A stretch of 64,000 bases of DNA from DALYLB01 sp033763135 (GTDB taxonomy: Bacteria; Acidobacteriota; Blastocatellia; RBC074). The stretch covers positions 7,059-71,058 of the forward strand of contig JANRKY010000047.1 of assembly GCA_033763135.1 (NCBI GenBank), in the 5' to 3' direction. The notes beneath the pieces are model-generated. The model had not been told where the DNA came from. It worked only from the letters and a program-made list of their open reading frames with translations, and searched no databases. The translations under genes were made by a program, and so were the position numbers. This document shows positions 25,978 to 35,336 of this stretch, in pieces (within the stretch, counting starts at the first letter, position 1; each line of letters starts with the position of its first letter).

Positions 25978-27319
25978 GCCGACAGAGAAGGAGGCCGAGT
26001 CCGATCAGGCCCGCGGCCGGGAGCAGGCTCAGCATGCCGACGGCGAAGGAGATTCGCAGGCCCGCGGCCACGGTGGAGTCCGCGACGGCGAACGTCTGCT
26101 GAAGTCCGAGAATCGCGGCGAAGGGCAGGGAGACGATCGTGAAGAGGATGATCGCGATCATCGTCGCCTTGCGCGGAAAGCCCCGCTGCCGCAAATGCCC
26201 GAAGGTCATCCCGAGCGGCAGAATCGTCAGTGGGATGTGATAGGTCCACGAGACGGGGTTGAGCAGCAGGGTCAGATAGATCAGCAGGCCGAAGGCCTCG
26301 TCGCGTTCTTTGCGTCGAAAGGCTGCACGCAGGCCGATCGCGGCGGCGGCCAGACAGATCGCGATCGAGGCGGGGCGGGCCAGCGCCGGCAGCGACGCGA
26401 GCGCGGGCGCGGAAAAGCCGAAGGGCGCATGGCGCAGGCTTCCCTCGAACAGCCGCCAGCCCGTCGTCCACAGCGAATAGTTGTGGCCCGCCATCCGGTA
26501 ATACCGGGTGACGTAGGCGCCGATGTGCAGATAGTAGTTCAGCAGCGGCGGCCAGCCGATCACGAGTCCGGCGAGCAGGTTTCCGCCGAGCGCCGTGAGG
26601 AGGGCCGTTGTCGCCGCGCGCCATTGCCGCCGCAGCAGCAGGAAGAGCAGAATCGGCGCGCCGCTCAGCTTGATCGCCAGGGCCAGCCCCAGCGTGATGC
26701 CGCCGAGCCGCTCTCGTCCCGCTCTCAAAAAGAGCCAGACCGCCAGCAGAAGCAACAGCAGAAGCATCGTCCACTGCCCGTTCCCGAGTTCGTCCTTCAC
26801 CGGTCCCCACGCGAAGAAGAGAAGCGTCGTCAGCAGCGCGCCCGGCATCGCCGCCCAGCCTTGTCGCCCCAGATAGAGTCGCCGAAAGAGGATCGCGCCG
26901 CCCAGGATCATCCCGATTTCGAGCAGGCACCAGGCGATCGCCGCTTTCGAGTACGAAAGCAGGGCCGCAAGCGGAACGACCAGCGAGATCGACAGCGGCG
27001 TATGCGACGAGGGATGATCCGGCGTGTCGATCGGCGATTCCGCCAGATGGCGCCGGGTCAGGGTCTGCGCGTCCGCATACGGGTCTTCTCCGGCAAGCAC
27101 GGCTCGCGCGGAGATGTAGTCGTACGAGAAGTCCTTGTAGTAGGTGTATGGGGCCTGGAGGCTCTCTCCGATCAGCCGCAGGTTTGCGGCTGCAAGAAGC
27201 AGGCCGAAAAGGAGACCGATCCAGCGGAGGGAAGAACGACGCGGCGAGGGGGGGAGACGGCGAGGGGGCGACGCGGCGACGCGGCGACGCGGCGAAAACA
27301 GACTTGAAATGAAATCCAT
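25943..27319 (-). CDS. Integral-membrane glycosyltransferase, GT87 (DUF2029) family
   Basis: 458 residues from ATG 27319 (GTG 27328 also open). About ten membrane helices. GT87 pattern: DFSYDYISARAVLAGEDPY early, with the Asp expected in catalysis, then HPPSSHTPL-like STHTPLS, GNGQWTMLLLLLLLAVW and GLALAIKLSGAPILLF. Family members transfer mannose or arabinose from polyprenyl phosphates outside the cytoplasm. The N-terminal 30 residues (PRRRVAASPPRR) are encoded by the left arm of a GCGACGCGG-word palindrome, so the true start may lie further in or the repeat has entered the gene. Confidence 0.78.
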   Translation of the reverse strand: MDFISSLFSPRRRVAASPPRRLPPSPRRSSLRWIGLLFGLLLAAANLRLIGESLQAPYTYYKDFSYDYISARAVLAGEDPYADAQTLTRRHLAESPIDTPDHPSSHTPLSISLVVPLAALLSYSKAAIAWCLLEIGMILGGAILFRRLYLGRQGWAAMPGALLTTLLFFAWGPVKDELGNGQWTMLLLLLLLAVWLFLRAGRERLGGITLGLALAIKLSGAPILLFLLLRRQWRAATTALLTALGGNLLAGLVIGWPPLLNYYLHIGAYVTRYYRMAGHNYSLWTTGWRLFEGSLRHAPFGFSAPALASLPALARPASIAICLAAAAIGLRAAFRRKERDEAFGLLIYLTLLLNPVSWTYHIPLTILPLGMTFGHLRQRGFPRKATMIAIILFTIVSLPFAAILGLQQTFAVADSTVAAGLRISFAVGMLSLLPAAGLIGLGLLLCRLTPPPDRHTGK

Positions 27320-27356
27320 GATCCGCACACTATCCTCGCCGTGTCGCCGTGTCGCG
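27235..27356. repeat. GCGACGCGG-word palindrome, copy 1
   Basis: Left arm 27235-27295 with several GGCGACGC/GCGGCGA words; right arm 27336-27356 reads TCGCCGTGTCGCCGTGTCGC. It lies directly behind the SDR stop (minus strand) and reaches into the GT87 N-terminus. Confidence 0.8.
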
Positions 27357-27357
27357 T

Positions 27358-28104
27358 TTATGTGACGCTGCCGCCGTCGACGGTGACGACTTCGCCGACC
27401 ATATAGGTGTTTCGGTCGGAGACCATGAAGGCGGCGAACTCGGCCAGTTCATCGGGGGTGCCGCGGCGTCCGCGGGCGGCCCAGAACTGGTGAAGTTCGA
27501 GCAGGCGATCGGGGAGGGCCTCGCCGAGGTCGGTATCGAAGATGCCGGCGGCGATGGCGTTGACGGTGATGCCGAAGGGGGCGGCTTCGCGCGAGAGGCA
27601 TTTGGTGAAGCCGATGACGGCGGCCTTGGAGGTCGCATAGTGGACCGCGGTCGGCAGCGCGCGAATGGCGCCGATGCTGCTGATGTTCAGGATATGGCCG
27701 TCGCGCTGTCGGAGCATGTGCTTGAAGACCGGCTTGGTGACGTTGAACAGGCTGTGGACATTGGTGTCGATCACCTCGTGCCAGGCGTGTTCGGTCATGG
27801 TCGCGAAGTTGTGGCCGCGATTGATCGCCGCATTGTTGACGAGGATGTCGATGCGGCCGAATTCATGGTGAATCTCCCGGACCATCTTGTTGATCGCGGG
27901 GCGATCCGTGACGGAGATCTTGTAGCCGAGCGCGCGCCGGCCATAGGAGCGGATCTTTTCCATCACCTCCTCGGCGAGATCGTCGCGGGAGTGATAATTG
28001 AAGGCGATGTCCGCCCCTTCGCGGGCGAAGACTTCACACATCGCACGTCCAATGCCGCGCGATCCTCCGGTGATGATCGCTTTCTTTCCTTCGAGTAAAC
28101 CCAT
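27358..28104 (-). CDS. Short-chain dehydrogenase/reductase, FabG-like
   Basis: 248 residues from ATG 28104; the longer frame lacks a ribosome site. TGGSRGIG at 12-19 for NAD(P), NNAA, ISSIGA with catalytic Ser, YATSK and the C-terminal YMVGEVVTVDGGS are canonical for 3-oxoacyl-ACP reductase-like SDRs. The motif IAAGIFDTDLGEALP deviates from the PGxxxT of true FabG, so substrate is open. Cytoplasmic, tetramer expected. Followed by a word palindrome and GT87. Confidence 0.85.
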   Translation of the reverse strand: MGLLEGKKAIITGGSRGIGRAMCEVFAREGADIAFNYHSRDDLAEEVMEKIRSYGRRALGYKISVTDRPAINKMVREIHHEFGRIDILVNNAAINRGHNFATMTEHAWHEVIDTNVHSLFNVTKPVFKHMLRQRDGHILNISSIGAIRALPTAVHYATSKAAVIGFTKCLSREAAPFGITVNAIAAGIFDTDLGEALPDRLLELHQFWAARGRRGTPDELAEFAAFMVSDRNTYMVGEVVTVDGGSVT

Positions 28105-28255
28105 AATTGCCAGTACTTGCTTGATCTGTTTGCCGTGACGAGGTCGATAGAGCGAATCGAGAGGGTAGTGCAAGAGCGCCGGCTTTGTCGAGAGGGCTTT
28201 TCGGCGGCCCGCTCGACCGGGATTCGGCCGGGGCTTCGCGGCGGAGGGAGGGGAA

Positions 28256-28283
28256 GAGCCCGTCCGACAAGCGGGACGGGCTC
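28256..28283 (-). terminator. Terminator hairpin behind the GT28-like gene
   Basis: GAGCCCGTCC pairs perfectly with GGACGGGCTC around an 8-base loop, 9 bases after the stop of the minus-strand glycosyltransferase. The run after it on the minus strand is TTCCCCTCC, so the T-tract is poor. Confidence 0.6.
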
Positions 28284-28291
28284 GTTCGCTT

Positions 28292-29506
28292 TCAACCCGC
28301 GATCGGAAATTCGGGCGATTTTGCCGGCCGGGGGTCGCCCGGGAGCTGTTCTTCCAGTTTTCGCATCAACTCATCGACGATTCGTTTGGTCGCGTCGGGG
28401 ATGGCGATGCGGGAGGCCGCCAGGCGCATTGCCGCGTGTTCGGCCGGATTGTGGGCCAGCCGCCGGATGATCGGCACGATGTCGCCGGCCCGATCGAGCA
28501 GCACGCCCGCATTGTGGCGCGAGAGGAGCTTGCCGGTCTGCGATTCCTGTGGCATCGGCGGCGTCGTGATGTCGGCGATGATCGGCAGGCGCGAAGCCAG
28601 CGCCTCGAAGGTGGTCAGCCCGCCGAGCTTCGAGACCATCACATCGGCGGCGGACATCAGTCTCTCCATTCTGTTTGTATAGCCGATGACCCGGGTCGGA
28701 AAGGCGGCCCGGCCGGCCAGCGATTGAATTCGTTCCTGCAGCGTCTGGTTTCGGCCGGCCAGAAAGATGGCCTGCGTATTCGGAATCTGGGCGCTCTGCT
28801 CGACGAGGTGCTCGAAGATACGCGGAATATTTCCGCCGCCCACCCAGCCCGCGTTGATGAACATTGTGAACTTTTCGGGATCGAGCCCCAGCTCGGCGCG
28901 CGCCGCGAGTTTGTCGTCTTCGTGTTGAAACTGAAATTTGGGATGAATCGGGATTCCGCAGATCCGGATCTTGTCCGCGGGAATGCCGTAATCGATCAGC
29001 TGCCGCTGCGCGTCCTCGGTGGCGACCAGATAGAGGCTGACGTCCTCGCAGGCCCATCCGCGCCAGAATCCGTAACAGGGATCGGTCACGACCGTGACGA
29101 GCGGGATGCGGTCCTGCAGACCGAGGTCGCGAATCATCCGCGCCATGAAATGCTGCGTCATCGGATGGACCGAGATGACCACCTGCGGGCAGTATTTCTC
29201 GAAGAGCTGGCGCAGATAACGCGACGTCATTCTGTACAGGAAGTGCGACTCATTGGGGCGAAACCGCTCGATCGCCCAATAGTAGTACTTCATCATGTGC
29301 TGGTGATGGCGCAGCAGATGATTGTAGAAATCGGCCAGCTTCTGCGCGAGGACATGGGATTCCTCGATTGCGCGCGCGATGTTGACCAGACAGCCCGGAG
29401 CGGCGAACCGCTTGAGTCCGTCCGCGATGGCGGCCGCCGCGCTGGTGTGGCCGCCGCCGGTTTCGGACGTGATGATCAGGAACTTTTTCGATGTATCGTC
29501 AGACAT
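28292..29506 (-). CDS. MGDG synthase-like glycosyltransferase (GT28)
   Basis: 404 residues. N-terminal MGDG-synthase domain with FLIITSETGGGHTSAAAAI (the GGGH acceptor loop) and CPQVVISVHPMTQHF; C-terminal GT28 domain with INAGWVGGGNIPRI, VIGYTNRMERLMSAADVMVSK and GGLTTFEALASRLPII for UDP-sugar binding. Members glycosylate diacylglycerol or similar lipids on the cytoplasmic membrane face. Sits 32 bases downstream of the radical SAM gene on the same strand, so the two probably form an operon. Confidence 0.85.
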   Translation of the reverse strand: MSDDTSKKFLIITSETGGGHTSAAAAIADGLKRFAAPGCLVNIARAIEESHVLAQKLADFYNHLLRHHQHMMKYYYWAIERFRPNESHFLYRMTSRYLRQLFEKYCPQVVISVHPMTQHFMARMIRDLGLQDRIPLVTVVTDPCYGFWRGWACEDVSLYLVATEDAQRQLIDYGIPADKIRICGIPIHPKFQFQHEDDKLAARAELGLDPEKFTMFINAGWVGGGNIPRIFEHLVEQSAQIPNTQAIFLAGRNQTLQERIQSLAGRAAFPTRVIGYTNRMERLMSAADVMVSKLGGLTTFEALASRLPIIADITTPPMPQESQTGKLLSRHNAGVLLDRAGDIVPIIRRLAHNPAEHAAMRLAASRIAIPDATKRIVDELMRKLEEQLPGDPRPAKSPEFPIAG

Positions 29507-29538
29507 GAGTCGGCGTCGTCAGCAGTTTGCCAGGGGAG

Positions 29539-30687
<1,149 letters not shown>

Positions 30688-30699
30688 ATAATCCTCTCG

Positions 30700-30755
30700 A
30701 AGAAACCTCTCGATGTGGAGGGTCGACGTGGAGAGTCGACATGGAGATATCGGAT
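30700..30755. repeat. GTCGAC-word tandem repeat
   Basis: Copies of a roughly 14-base word GTCGACGTGGAGAG (also CTCGATGTGGAG, GTCGACATGGAG) in the divergent spacer between the radical SAM and methyltransferase genes. GTCGAC is self-complementary, so small hairpins are possible. Confidence 0.5.
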
Positions 30756-30820
30756 AATTTTATCAGGGAAATATCGATTCGCTATTTAGCGTTGTTTATC
30801 GCGTAAAGTCAAATCCCGCT

Positions 30821-31744
30821 ATGCTCAATCACCCGCTCGCGCGGCTCGACCGCGATGATGCTCTGCGGCAGCGGCTGCTGCCCCATTGTCGGCTTGCGCC
30901 CGGCGAGATCTGGCGCGATCGCCGCCGGGGCCATCGCGTCGGCTGTCTGGATGCCGCGTCGCGCGAGGATGTCCGGAAACTGTGCGGAAAGGAGCGCGCG
31001 CGGCTGGCGATTCACGATCTGCCGTATAACTTCATCGCCTTCGATGAGCGGAGCACGGACGAGTATGTGGCCTGGTGCCGCCGCGTGGTCGAAGAGACGG
31101 CCGAGGTGCTCGCTTCCGACAGCGCCCTGTATCTGTGGGTGGGCGCGGATCAGCGCGCGGGGTTCGCGCCGCTGCCGGAGCTGATGATGATGATGCGCGG
31201 GACGCCGTTCGCTTCGCGGAGCTTTCTCACGGTGCGGAACCAGCGCGGATACGGCACCCAGCGGAACTGGATGAGCGTTCGCCAGGAGCTGCTCTATTAC
31301 ACGAAGGGGAAGCCGGGCTTCATCCCCCAGTACACCGACATCCCCAAGGCCGTTCGAGGATATTACAAGGACGTCAGCGGCCGGCGGACCGAGAATACGG
31401 AACGGGGGCGGGGCGAGACGATCCGGGCGGGCAACGTCTGGATCGACATTCAGCAGGTCTTTTATCGCATGGAGGAGAACGTCAACGGATGTTATGCGCA
31501 GAAGCCCCTCAAGGCGATCTCCCGTCTGCTGGACGCCAGTTCCATGCCGGGCGACCTCGTGCTCGACTTTTTCGCCCACTCGGGGACGACCCTGCTGGCC
31601 GCGGAAATCGCCGGACGCACTTGCAAGACGATGGACATTGATCCGATATTCTGCGAGGTCACAATTCGCAGATTGGAACATTTCAGGCGGACGGGGCGAA
31701 CCGGATGGCAGAACAGCAATCCGTTCGCGGACGAACTCGTGTAG
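30821..31744 (+). CDS. Orphan DNA N4-cytosine/N6-adenine methyltransferase, beta class
   Basis: 307 residues. Motif order IV then I: the catalytic DLPYNF (usually DPPY/SPPY) lies at about residue 66, and the SAM-binding region DFFAHSGTTLLAAEIAGRTC with MDIDP comes near residue 245. That order defines the beta class of amino-methyltransferases. No restriction endonuclease or second subunit is adjacent, so it is either a regulatory solitary methylase or of phage origin. The target site cannot be read from sequence. Confidence 0.82.
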   Translation: MLNHPLARLDRDDALRQRLLPHCRLAPGEIWRDRRRGHRVGCLDAASREDVRKLCGKERARLAIHDLPYNFIAFDERSTDEYVAWCRRVVEETAEVLASDSALYLWVGADQRAGFAPLPELMMMMRGTPFASRSFLTVRNQRGYGTQRNWMSVRQELLYYTKGKPGFIPQYTDIPKAVRGYYKDVSGRRTENTERGRGETIRAGNVWIDIQQVFYRMEENVNGCYAQKPLKAISRLLDASSMPGDLVLDFFAHSGTTLLAAEIAGRTCKTMDIDPIFCEVTIRRLEHFRRTGRTGWQNSNPFADELV

Positions 31745-31760
31745 ACAGGAGAGCCCCTTT

Positions 31761-32408
31761 ATGACGGATGGATTCTGGAAAGTGGTCACGGTCGTATGTC
31801 TTGGCGCGTTGTTGTTCGTCATCTATTCGATCTCGACGGGAAAGAATTTTCTCGAAACGGTCATTCCCGGCGGCGGCGTGGTCGAGACGGCGGGCCTGAC
31901 GATTCAAAAGCTCGAACGGGAGAGCCAGCTCGCGACGACCCGGGCCTATGTGCAGGCCGTCGTTCGTCAAAAGGATGAACAGGTCTACGGCAATGCCGAA
32001 GTCGTGCGAATCGTGCCCGCGACGATTCACTATGCGGTCAATCTGGCCGAGATCGATCGCGCGAAGATGGAATATGACGAGATGACGCAAACGCTCTGGG
32101 TCCCGCTGCCGGACGTCCGGATTCTCTCGATCGATCCCGATCTGGAAAAGGCGGAGCTGATCAAGTCCCTCGACATTCTTCGAACGGAGTCGGGCATCGG
32201 CAATCAGCTCGAACAGGCGACGGAGAAGATGGTTCGGCCCACGCTGGAGCGGATGGGAAAGACGCCCGAGATCGTCAAGGTGGCCAAGGACCAGGCGGTC
32301 GCCTCGGTCCGGCAACTGCTCGAATCCTCGCTGGAGGCGACGGGCAAGCGGGTTCACGTCAAGCCGTATTTCAAGACGGAAGGGAAGAAGGGGCCGGCGG
32401 ACGAGTAG
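31761..32408 (+). CDS. DUF4230-like membrane-anchored protein
   Basis: 215 residues from ATG 31761, 17 bases after the methylase stop. One N-terminal membrane helix (residues about 6-24, VVTVVCLGALLFVIYSIS) and an extracytoplasmic domain with LTIQKLERESQLATTRAYVQAV, NAEVVRIVPATIHYAVNLAEID and LPDVRILSIDPD, which resembles DUF4230 proteins. Those are periplasmic or surface-facing proteins of unknown role. A C-terminal amphipathic helix (about 165-200) closes the protein. Confidence 0.7.
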   Translation: MTDGFWKVVTVVCLGALLFVIYSISTGKNFLETVIPGGGVVETAGLTIQKLERESQLATTRAYVQAVVRQKDEQVYGNAEVVRIVPATIHYAVNLAEIDRAKMEYDEMTQTLWVPLPDVRILSIDPDLEKAELIKSLDILRTESGIGNQLEQATEKMVRPTLERMGKTPEIVKVAKDQAVASVRQLLESSLEATGKRVHVKPYFKTEGKKGPADE

Positions 32409-32538
32409 GCGTTCGCGCGGGCGGCGGGCCCATTTTCGGCTTGCCAAGCCCGTCGGCCTTGTTTATCTTGAAATTTGTCGCTCGACCGGCTCCGCCCATT
32501 CCCGATCTCCCGGTAGGTTTTTCGTTCGACGGTTTTTC

Positions 32539-33519
32539 ATGGATTTAAAACAGACACCACCCGCCCGTCTCTTCGGCATCGGTCTTTCGGATCTTGCGTT
32601 GATCTCGCTGGCGCTCATGTGGGGAACCTCGCACGTCATCACGAAGAGAATCCTCGCGACGCATTCGCCGGCCTTTTATACCTCGATGCGATTTGGGCTG
32701 GCCTCCGTCTGTTTCGCTCTGATGTTCTCGAAGCATCTGCGGCGGAGCGAGCCGGCCGAGGTGATTCGCGGGGCGCTTCTCGGGATCTGCAGTTTTGCGG
32801 GCATCGCGTTTTATGTGGCGGGCTTGAGCTTTACGCAGGCCTCGAAGGCGGGTTTCATCACGGGACTCTATCTGGTCTTCACGCCGGTGATCGCGTTTCT
32901 GCTTTTCAAGGCGCGTCCGTCGCGAAACCATCTGGTGGGGCTGGCGATCGCGGTCGGAGGATTTGTTCTGCTCAGTTTTCCGGTCCGGGGCGAGGCGATC
33001 AACTGGGGAGATCTGCTGGTGCTGCTGGCCGCCGTCGCCTGGGCGACCCACATCGCGGCGACCAGCGCGTTCGCGCGGGGGAGCGATGTTCGCACGCTCG
33101 CCGCCGTTCAGGTCATGACGGTTGCGCTGCTGGCCTATCTGGGCTTCTTTCTGCTGCGGGGGCTTGGTCTGGAGACGAGCGAAAACCTCATGGATTGGAA
33201 ATTCGCCGCGCAGATCGGCTATATGGCCGTGATGGTGACCTTTGTCGCGGCCCTCGTGCAGACCTGGGCCCAGGGAAAGGTCTCTTCCACGCACGCCGCC
33301 ATTCTCTATGCGCTCGAACCGGTGACGGCGGCGGTCTTCGCCTATCTGGCCCTCGGCGAGCGCCTGGGGCCGCGTCGCTGGATCGGCGCGGCGCTCATCG
33401 TCGCCGGCGTCCTCGCCTCGAAGATGGAGCTTGCCGCCCAGTTTCTCGGAAAACCCGGCCGATCCGGCGTGCCGAACGAGCCCGAAGGCGAGGAACGCCC
33501 TCTCAAGGTCAATTCCTGA
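32539..33519 (+). CDS. EamA/DMT superfamily transporter
   Basis: 326 residues with ten membrane helices in two EamA repeats. SLALMWGTSHVITKRIL at the start of repeat one, GLSFTQASKAGFITGLYLVFTPVIAFLLF in its end, and SSTHAAILYALEPVTAAVFAYLALGERLG in repeat two are typical. Family members export amino acids or metabolites; substrate unknown. The hydrophilic C-terminal tail of about 30 residues carries no motif. Preceded by a 130-base spacer with a poor GC hairpin. Confidence 0.88.
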   Translation: MDLKQTPPARLFGIGLSDLALISLALMWGTSHVITKRILATHSPAFYTSMRFGLASVCFALMFSKHLRRSEPAEVIRGALLGICSFAGIAFYVAGLSFTQASKAGFITGLYLVFTPVIAFLLFKARPSRNHLVGLAIAVGGFVLLSFPVRGEAINWGDLLVLLAAVAWATHIAATSAFARGSDVRTLAAVQVMTVALLAYLGFFLLRGLGLETSENLMDWKFAAQIGYMAVMVTFVAALVQTWAQGKVSSTHAAILYALEPVTAAVFAYLALGERLGPRRWIGAALIVAGVLASKMELAAQFLGKPGRSGVPNEPEGEERPLKVNS

Positions 33520-33963
33520 TCCCTGCCGGGAAAAAATCTAATTTCATCTTTTGTCCCACAAAGTTGTCTGCGGCTGTACATATTTTCCGGATTTTGGGTA
33601 TAATCCGCGCGCCGAACCCCCGAACGGCATCTCGCCGTGTACACACATCGCTAAGCTTAGAAGCGCGGATATGCATCAGTTGCCCCGGATCATCGCGATT
33701 CTTCACGCTTGTCTGGCGAGTCTCCATTGGGTACGCCAACCCCGATGTTTCTTGCTCCGACAGTTCCGGCGCCACGCGGCCCACGCCCCCGAGAGAAGTA
33801 GTATGCACGGGATCGTGCGGCCCCCCCGATGCGCAAAATCCGACCTTTTCCCCAAAGCGATTTGACAACTCTGTCCGAGGGACGCGTGTCTTCCGGATCT
33901 CAAGTTCGTGTCCGAGTTGACCGGCTCCGAAATCAAGAGCGAGAGCCAGCTTCGAGGTGTCGA
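33520..33963 (+). promoter_or_regulatory. Long leader with a sigma70-like promoter
   Basis: No convincing gene in these 444 bases. TATAAT at 33599-33604 with TGTACA 18 bases upstream (33575-33580) makes a plausible promoter for the response regulator; it would leave a 5' leader of about 350 bases. I see no known riboswitch in the leader. Confidence 0.45.
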
Positions 33964-34323
33964 TTGACGAAGGTATTAATCGTAGATGACGTAGAGGGTG
34001 TGCGGCGCATGCTGATCTACGCGCTGGAGGATGATTACAACGTGACCCAGGCTTCCAATGGCCTGGAGGCGGTAGCTCTTGCTGAAACGGAGCATCCCGA
34101 CGTCATTGTCATGGATCTGGACATGCCCGTGATGGACGGGGTTGAGGCCACGCGCCGGATCAAGGCCAATCCGCTGCTCTCCAGCATCAAGGTGCTGGCC
34201 GTCTCCGGGCAGAACAACAGCGAAAAGTCCCGTCTGATCAAGGACTCCTGCGATGCGTTCATCGAAAAGCCCTTCCAGGTCTCCGAACTCGTTGAGACCG
34301 TTCGTCGGTTGATCGTGAAATAG
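33964..34323 (+). CDS. Single-domain response regulator, CheY-like
   Basis: 119 residues, starting at TTG 33964 where receiver homology begins (TKVLIVDDVEG); an ATG far upstream (33829) would add 45 unrelated residues. Acidic pair DD, phospho-acceptor Asp in VIVMDLDMPVMDG, a switch Ser in LAVSGQNN and Lys in IEKPFQVSEL are all present. No output domain and no kinase next door. It ends at a very long palindromic terminator. Confidence 0.85.
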   Translation: MTKVLIVDDVEGVRRMLIYALEDDYNVTQASNGLEAVALAETEHPDVIVMDLDMPVMDGVEATRRIKANPLLSSIKVLAVSGQNNSEKSRLIKDSCDAFIEKPFQVSELVETVRRLIVK

Positions 34324-34327
34324 AAGT

Positions 34328-34403
34328 CGGGAAAGGAATCTCAAAAAGCGAAAGGGATGGAACTTCGGTTCCATCCCTTTCGCTTTTTGAGATTCCTTTC
34401 CCG
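34328..34403. terminator. 36-bp perfect palindrome with UUCG loop
   Basis: The 36 bases 34328-34363 and 34368-34403 are exact reverse complements around TTCG. The inner part AAAGCGAAAGGGATGGAAC with its partner, then CGCTTTTT, works as a terminator on both strands. It separates convergent genes. Confidence 0.85.
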
Positions 34404-34406
34404 GGG

Positions 34407-35174
34407 TCATTTCAAGGCCGAGAGATCGGCGTCGAAGACCTTGGTCAGGCGGATGCCGCGTTTGTCTTCGTCGAAGAGGGCGGTGATGACGCTGCTCCAG
34501 GGTTTGAGTTCCCGGTTTTTGCCGCCGTTGAGGACGGCGAGGTTGGGTTCGGTCTGGACGTGGGTCTTGCCGACCTTCTCTTCGCGGATCTTCCATTCCG
34601 CCTGGAGGGCGCGCCGGAGGGTTTCGCCATAATAGGCGGTCAGCTCCTGGAAGAGGCGGGGATCGGTCTGGGCGGTCGTGTGGGTGCTATGGAATCCGGC
34701 GACGAGGCCATCGAGGCGGCGCAGGCTCTCCCGCGAATAGTCGAGCCGGCCGAGCCGTTTTTCGAGGCGGGCGACGAGTTGGGGGATGCTGGCCACGAAG
34801 CTGCGTCCGTCGGGGATCAGCTCTTCGAGCATATGGTGGGGGCGGGTGAGTTCGTGGAACGCGGCTTCGGACTCATAGAGAATCCCGTAGCCCGGCGCAG
34901 CTGCCCGGCCGGAGCGGCGGGCCGAGGCCGGAACGGAGATCGGGTAGAAGAGTTCGAGGACGCGGCCGTCGCCGAGAACGCTCCGGGTGAAGCGTCCCGG
35001 CTGGTTCGTTTCGTTTCCTTCGGTCTGGCCGCTGAGCAGTTTTTTTCCCTCGGCGAAGCTGATTCGGCGCGTGGCCGGCGGCTTTCCTTTTGGAGGCGGG
35101 CTTTGCGCGAGACCGGCGGACGAGGCCGAAAGAAGCAGCAGAATCCCGAGAAGGGCGCGCCCGATGCCCGGCAT
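34407..35174 (-). CDS. Secreted protein of unknown function
   Basis: 255 residues from ATG 35174, where a clear signal peptide begins (ALLGILLLLSASSAGLAQ); the longer frame upstream has no ribosome site. After a Pro/Lys linker, the mature protein is mostly charged and helical, with FTRSVLGDGRVLELFYPIS, a HELTRPHHMLEELIP helix and a C-terminal strand pair NLAVLNGGKNRELKPWSSVI. No family recognised. Probably periplasmic. Confidence 0.65.
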   Translation of the reverse strand: MPGIGRALLGILLLLSASSAGLAQSPPPKGKPPATRRISFAEGKKLLSGQTEGNETNQPGRFTRSVLGDGRVLELFYPISVPASARRSGRAAAPGYGILYESEAAFHELTRPHHMLEELIPDGRSFVASIPQLVARLEKRLGRLDYSRESLRRLDGLVAGFHSTHTTAQTDPRLFQELTAYYGETLRRALQAEWKIREEKVGKTHVQTEPNLAVLNGGKNRELKPWSSVITALFDEDKRGIRLTKVFDADLSALK

Positions 35175-35297
35175 GCACGGATGTCGTCGATTGTGTGAAT
35201 CCAAACAGATACCTCGCGAAATTGATTGAATCAGGATGGGGGCTGAGAGCGGCGCCGACAGGATCGGCGCCGGCATGAAATCGGCGTTCAACAGGAA

Positions 35298-35332
35298 CGG
35301 GGCAGGGCGACTGCGGAGGAGGCCCTGCCCCG
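35298..35332 (-). terminator. Terminator hairpin behind the LolA-like gene
   Basis: CGGGGCAGGGC pairs with GCCCTGCCCCG around a 13-base loop, five bases beyond the stop codon on the minus strand. Following T-run is short. Confidence 0.6.
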
Positions 35333-35336
35333 ATTC

